Positions 13,626 to 24,015 of a DNA stretch of 64,000 nucleotides are shown here, one piece after another. The position numbers and the translations under genes are program-made. The notes under the pieces were generated by a model. It saw nothing but the letters and a program-made list of their open reading frames with translations, was not told the origin of the DNA and made no database searches. Each line of letters starts with the position of its first letter. Positions within the stretch are counted from its first letter, which is position 1. The DNA is taken from contig CAVUAO010000003.1 of NCBI GenBank assembly GCA_963739515.1, forward strand, positions 496,001-560,000. Direction: 5' to 3'. The stretch is from JBFYTX01 sp963739515. GTDB lineage: Bacteria > Chloroflexota > Dehalococcoidia > Dehalococcoidales > RBG-16-60-22.

Positions 13626-16600
13626 ATGACGACTGGTTCCGATACGGCAGGTAAGAAAGAACTAAAGATGGTATCGCTGATAATCGATGGGGTGAAAGTG
13701 GACGTCCCGCTGGGGACAACGGTGCTGGAGGCGGCGAAAAAAGCCGATATCTATATCCCCACCCTGTGCTACGACCCCGACCTCAAGCCTTACGGCGGCT
13801 GCCGTCTCTGCATTGTCGAAATCGAAAAAATGCGCGGACTGCCCGTATCCTGCTGCACCGAGGCGACCAACGGCATGGTAGTCCACACCGAGACGCCTGC
13901 GGTCAACCAGGCGCGTCGTACCGTCATGGAGCTTATCATGGCCAACCATCCGAGTGAGTGCCTTACCTGCAACCGCCGCGAGCACTGCGGTCCTAACGAT
14001 ATCTGCCTGCGCAATGTCTCCATTACCGAGCGTTGCGTCACCTGTGCCAAGAACCAGAACTGCGAGCTCCAGAAAGTGGCGCTCTATCTCGGGATCGAAG
14101 AAGAGCACTTCGGGCGTTTGCGCAAGAGGACGAAGGTCGTCCCTATCGATGACAGCAATCCCGCTTATATCCGGGACATGAATAAGTGCATTCTCTGCGG
14201 CCGGTGCTGGCGCGCCTGCCAGGAAGTGACCGGCATCGACGCCATTGAAATGCTCAACCGGGGCGACGCCTCGACCGTCGGCGGCCTGGGCAACAAGCCC
14301 ATCCTGCTATCGAAGTGCGAGACCTGCGGCGAGTGCGTTTACCGCTGTCCCACCGGCTCGCTGGCCTACCGGGAAAGCCGCCAGGTCACCAGCGAGGTCA
14401 GGACCACCTGTCCTTACTGCGCCGTCGGCTGCCAGGTATACCTGGGTATCCGCTCGGGCAAAATAATCAGTGTCCGGGGTTACCGGGAAGGGCCTTCTAA
14501 CGAAGGGCATCTCTGCGTCAAGGGGCGTTTTGGCGTGGCGGATTTCGTCCATCACAAGGACCGGCTCACCAAACCGTTCATTAAAAAGAACGGCAAGTTC
14601 GAAGAAGCCACCTGGGATGAGGCGCTTAGCCTGGTCGCCAGCAAACTTAAAACCTATAAGCCCGAAGAGGTCGGCGTGATATCATCGGCGCGCAGCACCA
14701 ACGAGGCGAACTACATCGCCCAGAAGTTCGCAAGGGCGGTGTTAAAGACCAATAACGTCGACCACTGTGCCCGCCTCTGACATGCCCCCACCGTGGCCGG
14801 TCTGGCCACCACGTTCGGAAGCGGGGCGATGACCAATAACATCGACGATTTCTCCAATGCTAAATGCATCCTGGCCATCGGCACCAACGCGCCGGAAGCC
14901 CACCCGGTACTGGCCATGAAAGTGCGGCGGGTCGTCGCCAACGGCGCCAAGCTCATCGTCGCCAACCCCATGGAGATCGATTTCGTCCGCGACGCCGACC
15001 TGTGGATCCGCCATAAGGTCGGCACGGACGTCGCCCTGCTCATGGGCATGTGCCGCATTATCGTCGATGAAGGTCTCGAAGACAAAGCCTTTGTCAAAGA
15101 GCGCTGCGAGAACTACGAAGCCTTCCGGGAAGCGCTCAAGAACTACCCGCTCGACTGGGTAGCGAAGACCACCGGCGTGGACGCCGACCTCCTCGTCAAA
15201 GCCGCACACATGTACGTCGAAAACAGTCCATCTACGATTCTCTACGCCATGGGCATCTGCGAGCACAGCCACGGCACAGACAATGTCATCGCCAACGGCA
15301 ACCTGGCCATGCTCACCGGCAATATCGGCAAGCCCGGCTCGGGGGTCAACCCGCTGCGGGGACAGAATAACGTCCAGGGCGCCTGCGACATGGGCGCGCT
15401 GCCCAACGTCTTCACCGGCTACCAGCCGGTCTCGAACGATGAAGTGGTGAAAAAATTCGAGGGGGCTTGGGGGGTAAAGCTGAGCCGCCAGCCGGGCATG
15501 AAGCTGACCGAGATGTTCCCGGCGGTGCTCGACGGGGACATTAAAGCGATATACATGATGGGGGAAAACCCGGCGCTCACCGACCCCGACGTCCATCACG
15601 TGCGGGAGGCGCTGAGCAAGCTCGATTTCTTCGTGTTCCAGGACATCTTCCGCAATGAGACGGCGGAATACGCCCACGTCATCCTGCCCGCCTGCAGCTA
15701 CGCGGAGAAGGACGGCACGTTTACCAACACCGAGCGCCGCGTCCAGCGCGTCCGCAAAGCCATCGAGCCCATCGGGGAAAGCCGCGACGACTGCTGGATA
15801 GTCGCCGAGATTGCCAAACGAATGGGCGCTAAAGGCTTCGACTATAAAGATTCTGCCGAGATTATGGCGGAAATCGGCCGTCTCACGCCCACCTATGCCG
15901 GGATAACCTATAAGCGCCTCGAAACAGGCAGCCTGCAATGGCCCTGCCCCAGCGAAGACCACCCCGGCACCTGTATCATGCACGAAGCGATTTTCGCCCG
16001 CCCCAGCGGCAAAGGAAATTTCGTCGCCCTGAAATACCGGCCGCCGGTAGAGATAACGAGCACGGAGTACCCGTTCATGCTGATGACGGGACGCCGGCTT
16101 TACCAGTACAACGCCACGATGACGCGGAAAGTCGATGTATTGAACGCCCTGATGAGCGAGGAAGAGCTGCAAATAAGCCCCGAGGACGCGGCATCGCTGG
16201 GCATCAGGCCGGGCGACCTTGCCCGGGTTACCTCCCGCCAGGGCGAGGTAAAGGTGAGGGCCAGAGCCACCGGGGCGGTGCCGCAAGGCGTGGTGCACAT
16301 GGCCTTCCATTTCTTCGAGACGCCCACCAACGAGCTTATCAGCGCCGACCCGGCGACCCTCGACCCCACCACCGGCACACCGGCTTACAAGACCTGCCCG
16401 GTCAGGATACAGAAATACGAACCGGTCAGCCATAAAGAAGCGATGGTGTCCGCCCTGCACCGGGCCAGCCAGGATACCGTTTTCGCGGCGCGGCTTGCCC
16501 GCGACCCCGCGGCGGCGTTAATAGAATACAACCTTAGCGATGAAGAGACAGCCGCAATTGCCAGCGGAGACATCGGGAAGATAGAGGTGTTTACCGGCAA

Positions 16601-16658
16601 GCTGGACGAGCGCGTAAAGTACTGGGTCCTGGATATCCTGGGTAAAGTTAAACTCTAG
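13626..16658 (+). CDS. fdhA: Formate dehydrogenase alpha subunit, selenocysteine-containing
   Basis: 1010 aa when the in-frame TGA at 14778-14780 (codon 385) is read as selenocysteine. Upstream and downstream frames match and both sides are conserved: VDHCARL-U-HAPTVAGL is the Mo/W-bisPGD formate dehydrogenase active site, where Sec or Cys binds the metal. Domains: NuoG-like [2Fe-2S] (Cys48, 59, 62, 76), His/Cys-ligated cluster (SECLTCNRREHC), two [4Fe-4S] motifs (CILCGRCWRAC, CETCGECVYRC), the FDH [4Fe-4S] site (CPYCAVGC), then the catalytic and C-terminal bisPGD-binding domains (TGRRLYQYNATMT). It oxidises formate to CO2, feeding the NuoE/F subunits. No signal peptide, so cytosolic. selA/selB/selC/selD are not in the window. 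Confidence 0.93.
14778..14809 (+). promoter_or_regulatory. UGA-Sec codon and SECIS-like hairpin
   Basis: TGA at 14778-14780; 12 bases further a perfect 6-bp stem GTGGCC (14793-14798) / GGCCAC (14804-14809) closes the loop GGTCT. The loop starts 18 bases after TGA, the same distance and same GGUCU loop core as in E. coli fdhF, where SelB binds. The hairpin lies inside coding sequence, as bacterial SECIS elements do. Confidence 0.88.
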
Positions 16659-16691
16659 CGGCGACGACTTTTTGCCCGGAAACCGCAGGGT

Positions 16692-17354
16692 CTACTGCAT
16701 ATCGTCGAGGTCGATATAGCCCTGTTTCAGTCCCTTAATGATGGCATCGGTGCGGCTGCTGCAGCCGAGCTTATTAAAGATATTGGTCATGTGGGCTTTA
16801 ACCGTGCGCAGGCTGATGAAGAGTTTTTCCGACATCTCTTTGTTGCTCATGCCACTGGCCGCATATTTTAAAATTTCCATTTCCCGCGATGTCAACTGGC
16901 TGTTGGGGCCGTGCTCCTTGGTGCCCCTGGACAGGCTCGCCAGGCGCGGCACCAGCTTGCGGGTCACCTCGGGGTCGAGCACGGGCTCACCGGAGCGTAT
17001 CGCGCGGATCGCTTTCACCACGACATTACCGGGGGCACTTTTTAAAAGATAGCCGCAGGCTCCGGCCTCCAAAGTGCCAATAATACTACTTACATCACTA
17101 AAGGCCGATAGCACCAGCACCGACGTGGCAGGATTTAATTGTCTTATTTGCCGGGTGGCTTCTACGCCATTCATCACCGGCATGACGATATCCATGATAA
17201 CGATATCCGGCTTGAGTTCCCCAGCCAGGCGCACCGCGTCCTCGCCGTTAGCCGCCTCACCCACGACCTCAAAATCCTTCTCCTGCAAGAGGAGAGTACG
17301 TAAGCCCTCCCTTAGCATAGCATGATCATCGGCGATTAAAATCCTCGTCTTCAT
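16692..17354 (-). CDS. NarL/FixJ-family response regulator
   Basis: 220 aa. Receiver domain (1-120) with intact acid pair (ILIADDH), phosphoacceptor Asp in DIVIMDIVMP and Lys in GYLLKSAP; LuxR-type HTH at about 150-212 (LTSREMEILKYAASGMSNKEMSEKLFISLRTVKAHMTNIFNKL). It should be phosphorylated by a histidine kinase not present in the window and then activate or repress promoters. It lies between FdhA (convergent, 33 bases) and the acs region (divergent), so formate or acetate metabolism genes are candidate targets, by position only. Confidence 0.93.
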   Translation of the reverse strand: MKTRILIADDHAMLREGLRTLLLQEKDFEVVGEAANGEDAVRLAGELKPDIVIMDIVMPVMNGVEATRQIRQLNPATSVLVLSAFSDVSSIIGTLEAGACGYLLKSAPGNVVVKAIRAIRSGEPVLDPEVTRKLVPRLASLSRGTKEHGPNSQLTSREMEILKYAASGMSNKEMSEKLFISLRTVKAHMTNIFNKLGCSSRTDAIIKGLKQGYIDLDDMQ

Positions 17355-17434
17355 CAGGCTCCCGCAGTTGACATATCCTCTATTATTTTAAGACGTTCGG
17401 GGGAAAATCTCAACCCTCGGGATTTAAACCTCTG

Positions 17435-17444
17435 GTACTAGTAC
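17435..17444. promoter_or_regulatory. Palindrome GTACTAGTAC in the gap between regulator and acs
   Basis: A perfect 10-bp palindrome 81 bases upstream of the response-regulator start and outside any gene. Possible operator; nothing else supports it. Confidence 0.25.
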
Positions 17445-17532
17445 TTGAGGGCAGGATAAAATACGACTTCATGATACATGAAATAGGTAATACAAACAGT
17501 TCAAGGTAAAGTACATACCTGATAGCATATAA

Positions 17533-17679
17533 ATGGACATATTGTGAAAGGCTGGCGAAGCTGTTTTGGGGAAAATCAAGGACGAAAAAAGCCTTAAATA
17601 TACAGCGAACCCGGGAAAAAGATAGGCCATTCTTAACGCCCTGGTCAACGGCGATATGGCGGTTACGCTGTGTGATTAA
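17533..17679 (+). pseudogene. Decayed small ORF with two internal stops
   Basis: One frame from ATG 17533 to TAA 17679 (48 codons) reads like protein (KAGEAVLGKIKDEKSLKY, then AILNALVNGDMAVTLCD) but is broken by TGA at codon 5 and TAG at codon 31. It is followed 16 bases later by an intrinsic terminator, and a TATAA-like box sits just upstream, so it has the outline of a transcription unit. The TGA has no SECIS-like hairpin behind it. I do not recognise the family; a degenerate remnant is the simplest reading, a small RNA is the alternative. Confidence 0.35.
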
Positions 17680-17695
17680 AGAAAGCCAATGGCTG

Positions 17696-17721
17696 GCAAT
17701 ACGCTATCGTATTGCTTTTTT
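17696..17721 (+). terminator. Intrinsic terminator upstream of acs
   Basis: Perfect 8-bp stem GCAATACG/CGTATTGC with loop CTAT (17696-17715) followed by six T. It must end a plus-strand transcript that starts in the 17355-17695 gap, either that of the remnant at 17533 or an attenuated acs leader. An inverted repeat TATCG-AA-CGATA follows at 17726-17737. Confidence 0.75.
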
Positions 17722-17768
17722 ATAGTATCGAACGATAGACAGGAAAGAGAAAAGGAGTAAGAGATAAA

Positions 17769-19799
<2,031 letters not shown>

Positions 19800-19883
19800 A
19801 ACAGGAGTGACAGGGTGGAGCGGGATATCCCGCGCCTCCCCTAAATATATCCATCCTATAAAATTTTTTAACGGAGGCCTTTT

Positions 19884-20525
19884 GTGGCACAAGCAACTAG
19901 AACAGAATCACAGTGGGAGAGACCGGGATCGCGGGGAACGGAGGTCCTGGTCGCCAAAGAAGCAGCCAAAACAGAACCACAGTGGGCGAACCCGGGAGCC
20001 CTGGGACTGGCCGCATTCGGCTTGAACACCATCCTGCTCCAGATACACAACCTCGGCTGGATAGACAGCACCATGCCGCTGGTCTACGGCATCATTTGGG
20101 GCGGCATTATCCAAATAATCGCCGGCATCATCGACGGCAGACGCGGGGACACCTTCGGCCTAACCGCGTTCTGCTCTTACGGCGCCTTCTGGATCGGCCT
20201 CGCCTTGACGTTCGTTTTCCAATGGACGGGGCTTATCACCGAAGATAAATCCGGTCTGGCCTGGACGATGATCATCTGGGGCATCTTCACCTTTTTCATG
20301 ATGATAGGCACGCTAAAGATGACCTTCATGCACTTTTTCGTCTTCGCCTCGCTGGTGATACTTTTCGGGTTGCTGGCGGCTGTTTTCTTCGGGTCGATTT
20401 CTCCCAAGGTTGCCGGAGTGGAAGGGCTTTTCTGCGGCGGGGCGGCGGCTTACGGCGCGGCGGCGGTCATCATCAACGGCAAGTTCGGCCGGACGGTGTT
20501 GCCGCTGGGGAAAATGTTGAAATAG
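19884..20525 (+). CDS. satP: Acetate transporter, GPR1/FUN34/YaaH (SatP) family
   Basis: 213 aa with six hydrophobic helices. The family signature NPGALGLAAFGLNTILL opens the membrane part after a cytoplasmic N-terminal stretch of about 35 residues; a GLTAFCSYGAFWIGLA helix is also typical. SatP-type proteins move acetate (and succinate) across the inner membrane. The N-terminal stretch contains an imperfect repeat, TESQWERPGS then TEPQWANPGA, visible at DNA level too, suggesting a local duplication. Start GTG after GGAGG. It follows acs, supporting acetate as substrate. Terminator behind it. Confidence 0.9.
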   Translation: MAQATRTESQWERPGSRGTEVLVAKEAAKTEPQWANPGALGLAAFGLNTILLQIHNLGWIDSTMPLVYGIIWGGIIQIIAGIIDGRRGDTFGLTAFCSYGAFWIGLALTFVFQWTGLITEDKSGLAWTMIIWGIFTFFMMIGTLKMTFMHFFVFASLVILFGLLAAVFFGSISPKVAGVEGLFCGGAAAYGAAAVIINGKFGRTVLPLGKMLK

Positions 20526-20557
20526 ACTTTAAAATAAAAGGTTTAATAAGTAAACCG

Positions 20558-20607
20558 ATAGACGCCAGACCCGTTACCGTAAATGGGTTTGGTGTCTATT
20601 TTTTTTT
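20558..20607 (+). terminator. Intrinsic terminator of the acs-satP unit
   Basis: Stem ATAGACGCCAGACCC / GGGTTTGGTGTCTAT (20558-20599, with two non-pairs) followed by a run of T to 20607. It lies 33 bases behind the transporter stop. Confidence 0.85.
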
Positions 20608-20618
20608 ACGAAGATATA

Positions 20619-20732
20619 CCTCACCCCCTAACCCCCTCTCCAAACAGAGACATTAATTAAAATTTTAGCTCTGTTTGTTTGGAGAGGGGGAAATAAAAAA
20701 AGAGGGGCTTCGCCCCTCTAAGACGCCACGTA
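20619..20732 (-). repeat. Intergenic inverted-repeat/terminator element, copy D
   Basis: CCTCACCCCCT, left arm CCCCCTCTCCAAACAGAG (20632-20649), right arm with GTTTGGAGAGGGGG and a paired CTCTG (20669-20690), A-rich spacer, tail hairpin AGAGGGGCTTCGCCCCTCT (20701-20719), then AAGACGCC. On the minus strand the tail hairpin is followed by U residues; it lies 70 bases behind the oppF stop. Confidence 0.85.
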
Positions 20733-20788
20733 GTATTAAGGGTAAAACGACTCTCTGTGAGGCACTCCCTTAAAAACGCTTTTTCCGT

Positions 20789-21778
20789 TTATACCCTGAT
20801 GCAGGCCACCTGGTGACCCGGCTCGATTTCTCTGAGCGGGGGCACAGCCTGACTGCATTCGGGGATAGCCATAAAGCAGCGGGGGTGGAAAGGACAGCCC
20901 GGCGGCGGGTTCAGCGGGCTGGGCACCTCGCCCTTGAGGATGATGCGCTCGCGGGTTTCCTCGACAAACGGGTCGGCGATAGGCACGGCGGAGAGCAGCG
21001 CCCGGGTATAAGGGTGAAGAGGTTTATCGTAGAGGACCCTGGATTTGCAGATTTCCATGATGTGCCCCAGGTACATTACCGCCACGCGGTCGGAGATATG
21101 GCGCACTACACTGAGGTCGTGCGCGATGAAGAGATAGCTGAGGCCCTGGACCCTGTCCTGGAGCTCTTCAAGCAGGTTGATAATCTGCGCCTGAATCGAA
21201 ACGTCCAGGGCGGAGATAGGCTCGTCGCAAACAATGAGGTCGGGGTCGCAGGCAAGGGCCCGCGCCACGCCGATGCGCTGTCGCTGCCCGCCGCTGAACT
21301 CGTGGGGGAAACGGTTAGTCATCGAGGGGTCGAGGCCGACGACGCGGAAAAGCTGCTCTACCCGGTTATTGTAATCGCTCTTCGAGCCTGCCATCTGGTG
21401 AATTCTCAGAGGCTCGCCGACGATGCTGCCCGCGTTCTGGCGGGGGTCAAGTGAAGAATAAGGGTCCTGGAAGATAAGAGCCATCTTGCTGCGAACCCGG
21501 CGCAGCTTCTTTTCCGGGAAAGTGGCGATGTCCTCGCCTTCGAACAGTATCTTGCCCGCGGTAGGCTTATAAAGGCCGAGCACACAGCGGCCGATGGTGG
21601 TCTTGCCGCAGCCGCTCTCTCCCACCAGCCCCAGCGTCTCGTCCCTCACCAGCTGGAAAGAAACGCCATCGACGGCCTTGACATCGGCGACCTTCCGGCG
21701 CAGCAGGCCGCGGGTGACGGCGAAATACATTTTGAGTTCCTGAATGTCCAGAATGGCATCGTTATTTTTGTGGTTCAC
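20789..21778 (-). CDS. oppF: Oligopeptide ABC transporter ATP-binding protein, OppF type
   Basis: 329 aa ABC ATPase. Walker A GESGCGKTT, signature SGGQRQR, Walker B LIVCDEPISALD and the H-loop histidine in YLFIAHDLSVVRHISD. The C-terminal extension with cysteines (GCPFHPRCFMA, ACI) is the oligopeptide/dipeptide/nickel-specific domain that holds an Fe-S cluster in some members. It energises peptide import together with OppD, whose gene overlaps its start by 17 bases. No permease or binding protein genes are nearby, so the rest of the transporter must be elsewhere. Confidence 0.93.
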   Translation of the reverse strand: MNHKNNDAILDIQELKMYFAVTRGLLRRKVADVKAVDGVSFQLVRDETLGLVGESGCGKTTIGRCVLGLYKPTAGKILFEGEDIATFPEKKLRRVRSKMALIFQDPYSSLDPRQNAGSIVGEPLRIHQMAGSKSDYNNRVEQLFRVVGLDPSMTNRFPHEFSGGQRQRIGVARALACDPDLIVCDEPISALDVSIQAQIINLLEELQDRVQGLSYLFIAHDLSVVRHISDRVAVMYLGHIMEICKSRVLYDKPLHPYTRALLSAVPIADPFVEETRERIILKGEVPSPLNPPPGCPFHPRCFMAIPECSQAVPPLREIEPGHQVACIRV

Positions 21779-22763
21779 TGACTCTCTCCTCGGTATTTGC
21801 GTAGCAGCGGATGAAGTGGTTATCGTGAACGGATTCCAGGTCCGGCCACTTATCTTTATAGCATCTTTCTATTTTATAGGAGCACCTGGGGAGAAAAGCG
21901 CAGGTGGGAGGCATACTGATCAGGTTGGGAGGCAGGCCGTTAATAGGAACCAGCTTGGTACCCTCCGCTTCATCAAGCCTGGGGATGCACTTGAGGAGCC
22001 CGATGGTATAGGGGTGGCGCGGCTTGCCGAAAATATCCTTGGTCGTCCCCGATTCCACAATACGCCCGGCATACATGATATAAATCCGCTGGGCGTAACG
22101 CGCCACCACGCCCAGATTGTGGGTCACGATAACCAGCGAGGCGCGGAAACGCTGGACCATATCCTTCATCATCTCCAGGAGCTGTGCCTGCGTGGTGACA
22201 TCCAGAGCGGTCGTGGGCTCGTCGGCGATGAGAATTTTAGGGTTGCAGGAAAGCCCCATGGCAATCATGACCCTCTGGCGCATGCCGCCGCTGAAATGGT
22301 GCGGGTAATCGTCAATGCGTCTTTCCGCGGCGGGAATGCCGACCAGGCCCATCAACTCGATGGCCCTTTTGCGGGCGGCATCGTCGCTCATTCTCATGTG
22401 GAGCACCAGCATCTCGGTAAGCTGTTGCCCGATGGTCAGCACCGGGTTGAGCGAGGTCATGGGTTCCTGGAAAATCATGGCGATTTTTGCCCCGCGCACA
22501 GAGCGCATTTGAGGTCCGTTGGCATCGTATTTTAAAAGGTCGGTGCCATCGAAGATAATCTCCCCTCCCACTATTTTCCCCGGCGCGCTGATAAGCTGCA
22601 TGACGGAGAGCTGGCTGACCGATTTACCGCAGCCGCTCTCCCCCACCAGGCCGATGATTTCCTGCTCGTTGATGTAATAAGAGACGCCATCGACGGCTTT
22701 AACCACCCCGCTTTCGGTTTTAAATTGCGTCCTCAGGTCGGTAACTTTTAGTAATTCAGCCAT
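21762..22763 (-). CDS. oppD: Oligopeptide ABC transporter ATP-binding protein, OppD type
   Basis: 333 aa ABC ATPase, first gene of a two-gene unit. Walker A GESGCGKSV, signature SGGMRQR, Walker B ILIADEPTTALD, H-loop IVTHNLGVVARY. The C-terminus has the OppD-type extension (PTCAFLPRCSYKIERC). The substrate could be peptides, or another ligand of this family such as nickel. Membrane and binding-protein partners are missing from the window; the 150-base gap upstream is shared with the divergent CCG-domain gene. Confidence 0.93.
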   Translation of the reverse strand: MAELLKVTDLRTQFKTESGVVKAVDGVSYYINEQEIIGLVGESGCGKSVSQLSVMQLISAPGKIVGGEIIFDGTDLLKYDANGPQMRSVRGAKIAMIFQEPMTSLNPVLTIGQQLTEMLVLHMRMSDDAARKRAIELMGLVGIPAAERRIDDYPHHFSGGMRQRVMIAMGLSCNPKILIADEPTTALDVTTQAQLLEMMKDMVQRFRASLVIVTHNLGVVARYAQRIYIMYAGRIVESGTTKDIFGKPRHPYTIGLLKCIPRLDEAEGTKLVPINGLPPNLISMPPTCAFLPRCSYKIERCYKDKWPDLESVHDNHFIRCYANTEERVSEPQK

Positions 22764-22914
22764 AGCAACCAGTCCCTTAAATTATGATACGCCTGCCCGC
22801 GGGTCGAAGATATTTCATCTGAATTCAACAACTTTGAATGTATTTTCTCAAGACGAACAGGAAAAACCGGGCAAGGCTCGTATTTCGACCTATTATATGA
22901 GCGTGTTTGCGTAA

Positions 22915-24015
22915 ATGTCAAGAAATCAGTCCGAGGCTGTCTCCAAACTTGCCAGCCCATCTCTCAGGATGTATCATTGTGAGTGGAATCCGTGTCCTGA
23001 AGTGATAGCTATGGGAAGCGAATTAATTCCTCCCGGTCTCAGTTACCTCGCCGATAACATCCTCTCCCGGCAGAACATACTGGGCGTCACCAAAGAGCAG
23101 AGCGCCCGGTGGGCTACGGGGCTCAATCTGCCCGGACAGGCGGAGACGCTCTTTTTCGCCGGGTGCGGCTACCAGTTCTCCGGGCAACTGGAAGCGCTAT
23201 CGTCGCTGGCCAGAGATATGGATAAAAGCGCCATCGGGGGGGAACTGCCGATGCGTTTCGCCCGCTTCCAGCAAAAGCTGGGGCTCAACCTGCCGGGAAT
23301 TTTCAGCAAAGCTTTAGCGCGGGGCGGGGAGGACAATGTAAAACCGCTGGAGGCGGCCGTCAAAGTGCTGCGCCACCTGGGGATGCAGCCGGGCTACCTC
23401 GGGGTAAACGAGCCCTGCTGCGGGGCGCCGCTGTACCATACCGGCCTGCAAACAAAGTTCGCCGAGAATGCCCGCCGGGCTTACCAGACGTTCAAGTCCG
23501 CGGGCGTCAGGCAAATCATCGGCACGGTGCCATATTGCACGCACGCGCTCGCCAAGCTGTTCCCGCTCTTCGTCGAGGACTATAACCTGGAAGTGAGGCA
23601 TTTCCTGGAAGTGGTCGCGGAGAAAATCCCGTCTCTCAAGTTGCGTTTTCCCCGCAAGGTCAGGGTCACCTATCACGACCCGTGCCAGCTGGTGCGCTAC
23701 CTGAGCATCGTCGATGAGCCGCGCCGGATACTGAACGCCATCGAGGGCATCGAGCTGGTGGAACCCGCCTGGACGAAGCGGGAGTGGGCGACCTGCTGCG
23801 GCGGCGGGGGCGGCTTTGAGGTCGTTTTCCCCGAGCTGAGCCAGGTGCTGGCCGTCAATCGGGTCACAGAGCTGATGGAGACCAAACCGGATATCATCGT
23901 GACGCACTGCCCCGGCTGCATCATCCAGCTTAAAGACGGACTGCGCCAGCTCAAAATCGAGGGAGTGGAGGTGCTGGACCTGGCGCAGGTCATCGCCACG
24001 GCGATGGAACCATGA
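22915..24015 (+). CDS. Iron-sulfur protein with two CCG domains (LutA/GlpC/HdrD-like)
   Basis: 366 aa by the longest frame; homologous sequence begins near MGSELIPPGLSYLADNI, so ATG 23011 is an alternative start. Two cysteine-rich CCG domains: the first with AGCGYQ and PCCGAP, the second with HDPCQ, CCGGGGGFE and HCPGC. Such domains bind a non-cubane [4Fe-4S] cluster and exchange electrons or thiols in heterodisulfide reductase, LutA and GlpC. Membrane segments are absent. It overlaps the LutB-like gene by 4 bases, so the two products likely form a soluble redox complex. The oxidised substrate is not evident. Confidence 0.88.
   Translation: MSRNQSEAVSKLASPSLRMYHCEWNPCPEVIAMGSELIPPGLSYLADNILSRQNILGVTKEQSARWATGLNLPGQAETLFFAGCGYQFSGQLEALSSLARDMDKSAIGGELPMRFARFQQKLGLNLPGIFSKALARGGEDNVKPLEAAVKVLRHLGMQPGYLGVNEPCCGAPLYHTGLQTKFAENARRAYQTFKSAGVRQIIGTVPYCTHALAKLFPLFVEDYNLEVRHFLEVVAEKIPSLKLRFPRKVRVTYHDPCQLVRYLSIVDEPRRILNAIEGIELVEPAWTKREWATCCGGGGGFEVVFPELSQVLAVNRVTELMETKPDIIVTHCPGCIIQLKDGLRQLKIEGVEVLDLAQVIATAMEP

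Noticed and set aside
11234..16658. Complex I (nuo) operon
   Set aside because: Only NuoE/NuoF-like subunits and FdhA are present, with no membrane Nuo subunits; the catalytic subunit is a formate dehydrogenase.
17545..17547. Second possible selenocysteine codon (TGA in the small frame at 17533)
   Set aside because: No GGT-loop hairpin follows at SECIS distance, the flanks match no selenoprotein, and the frame also has a TAG later.
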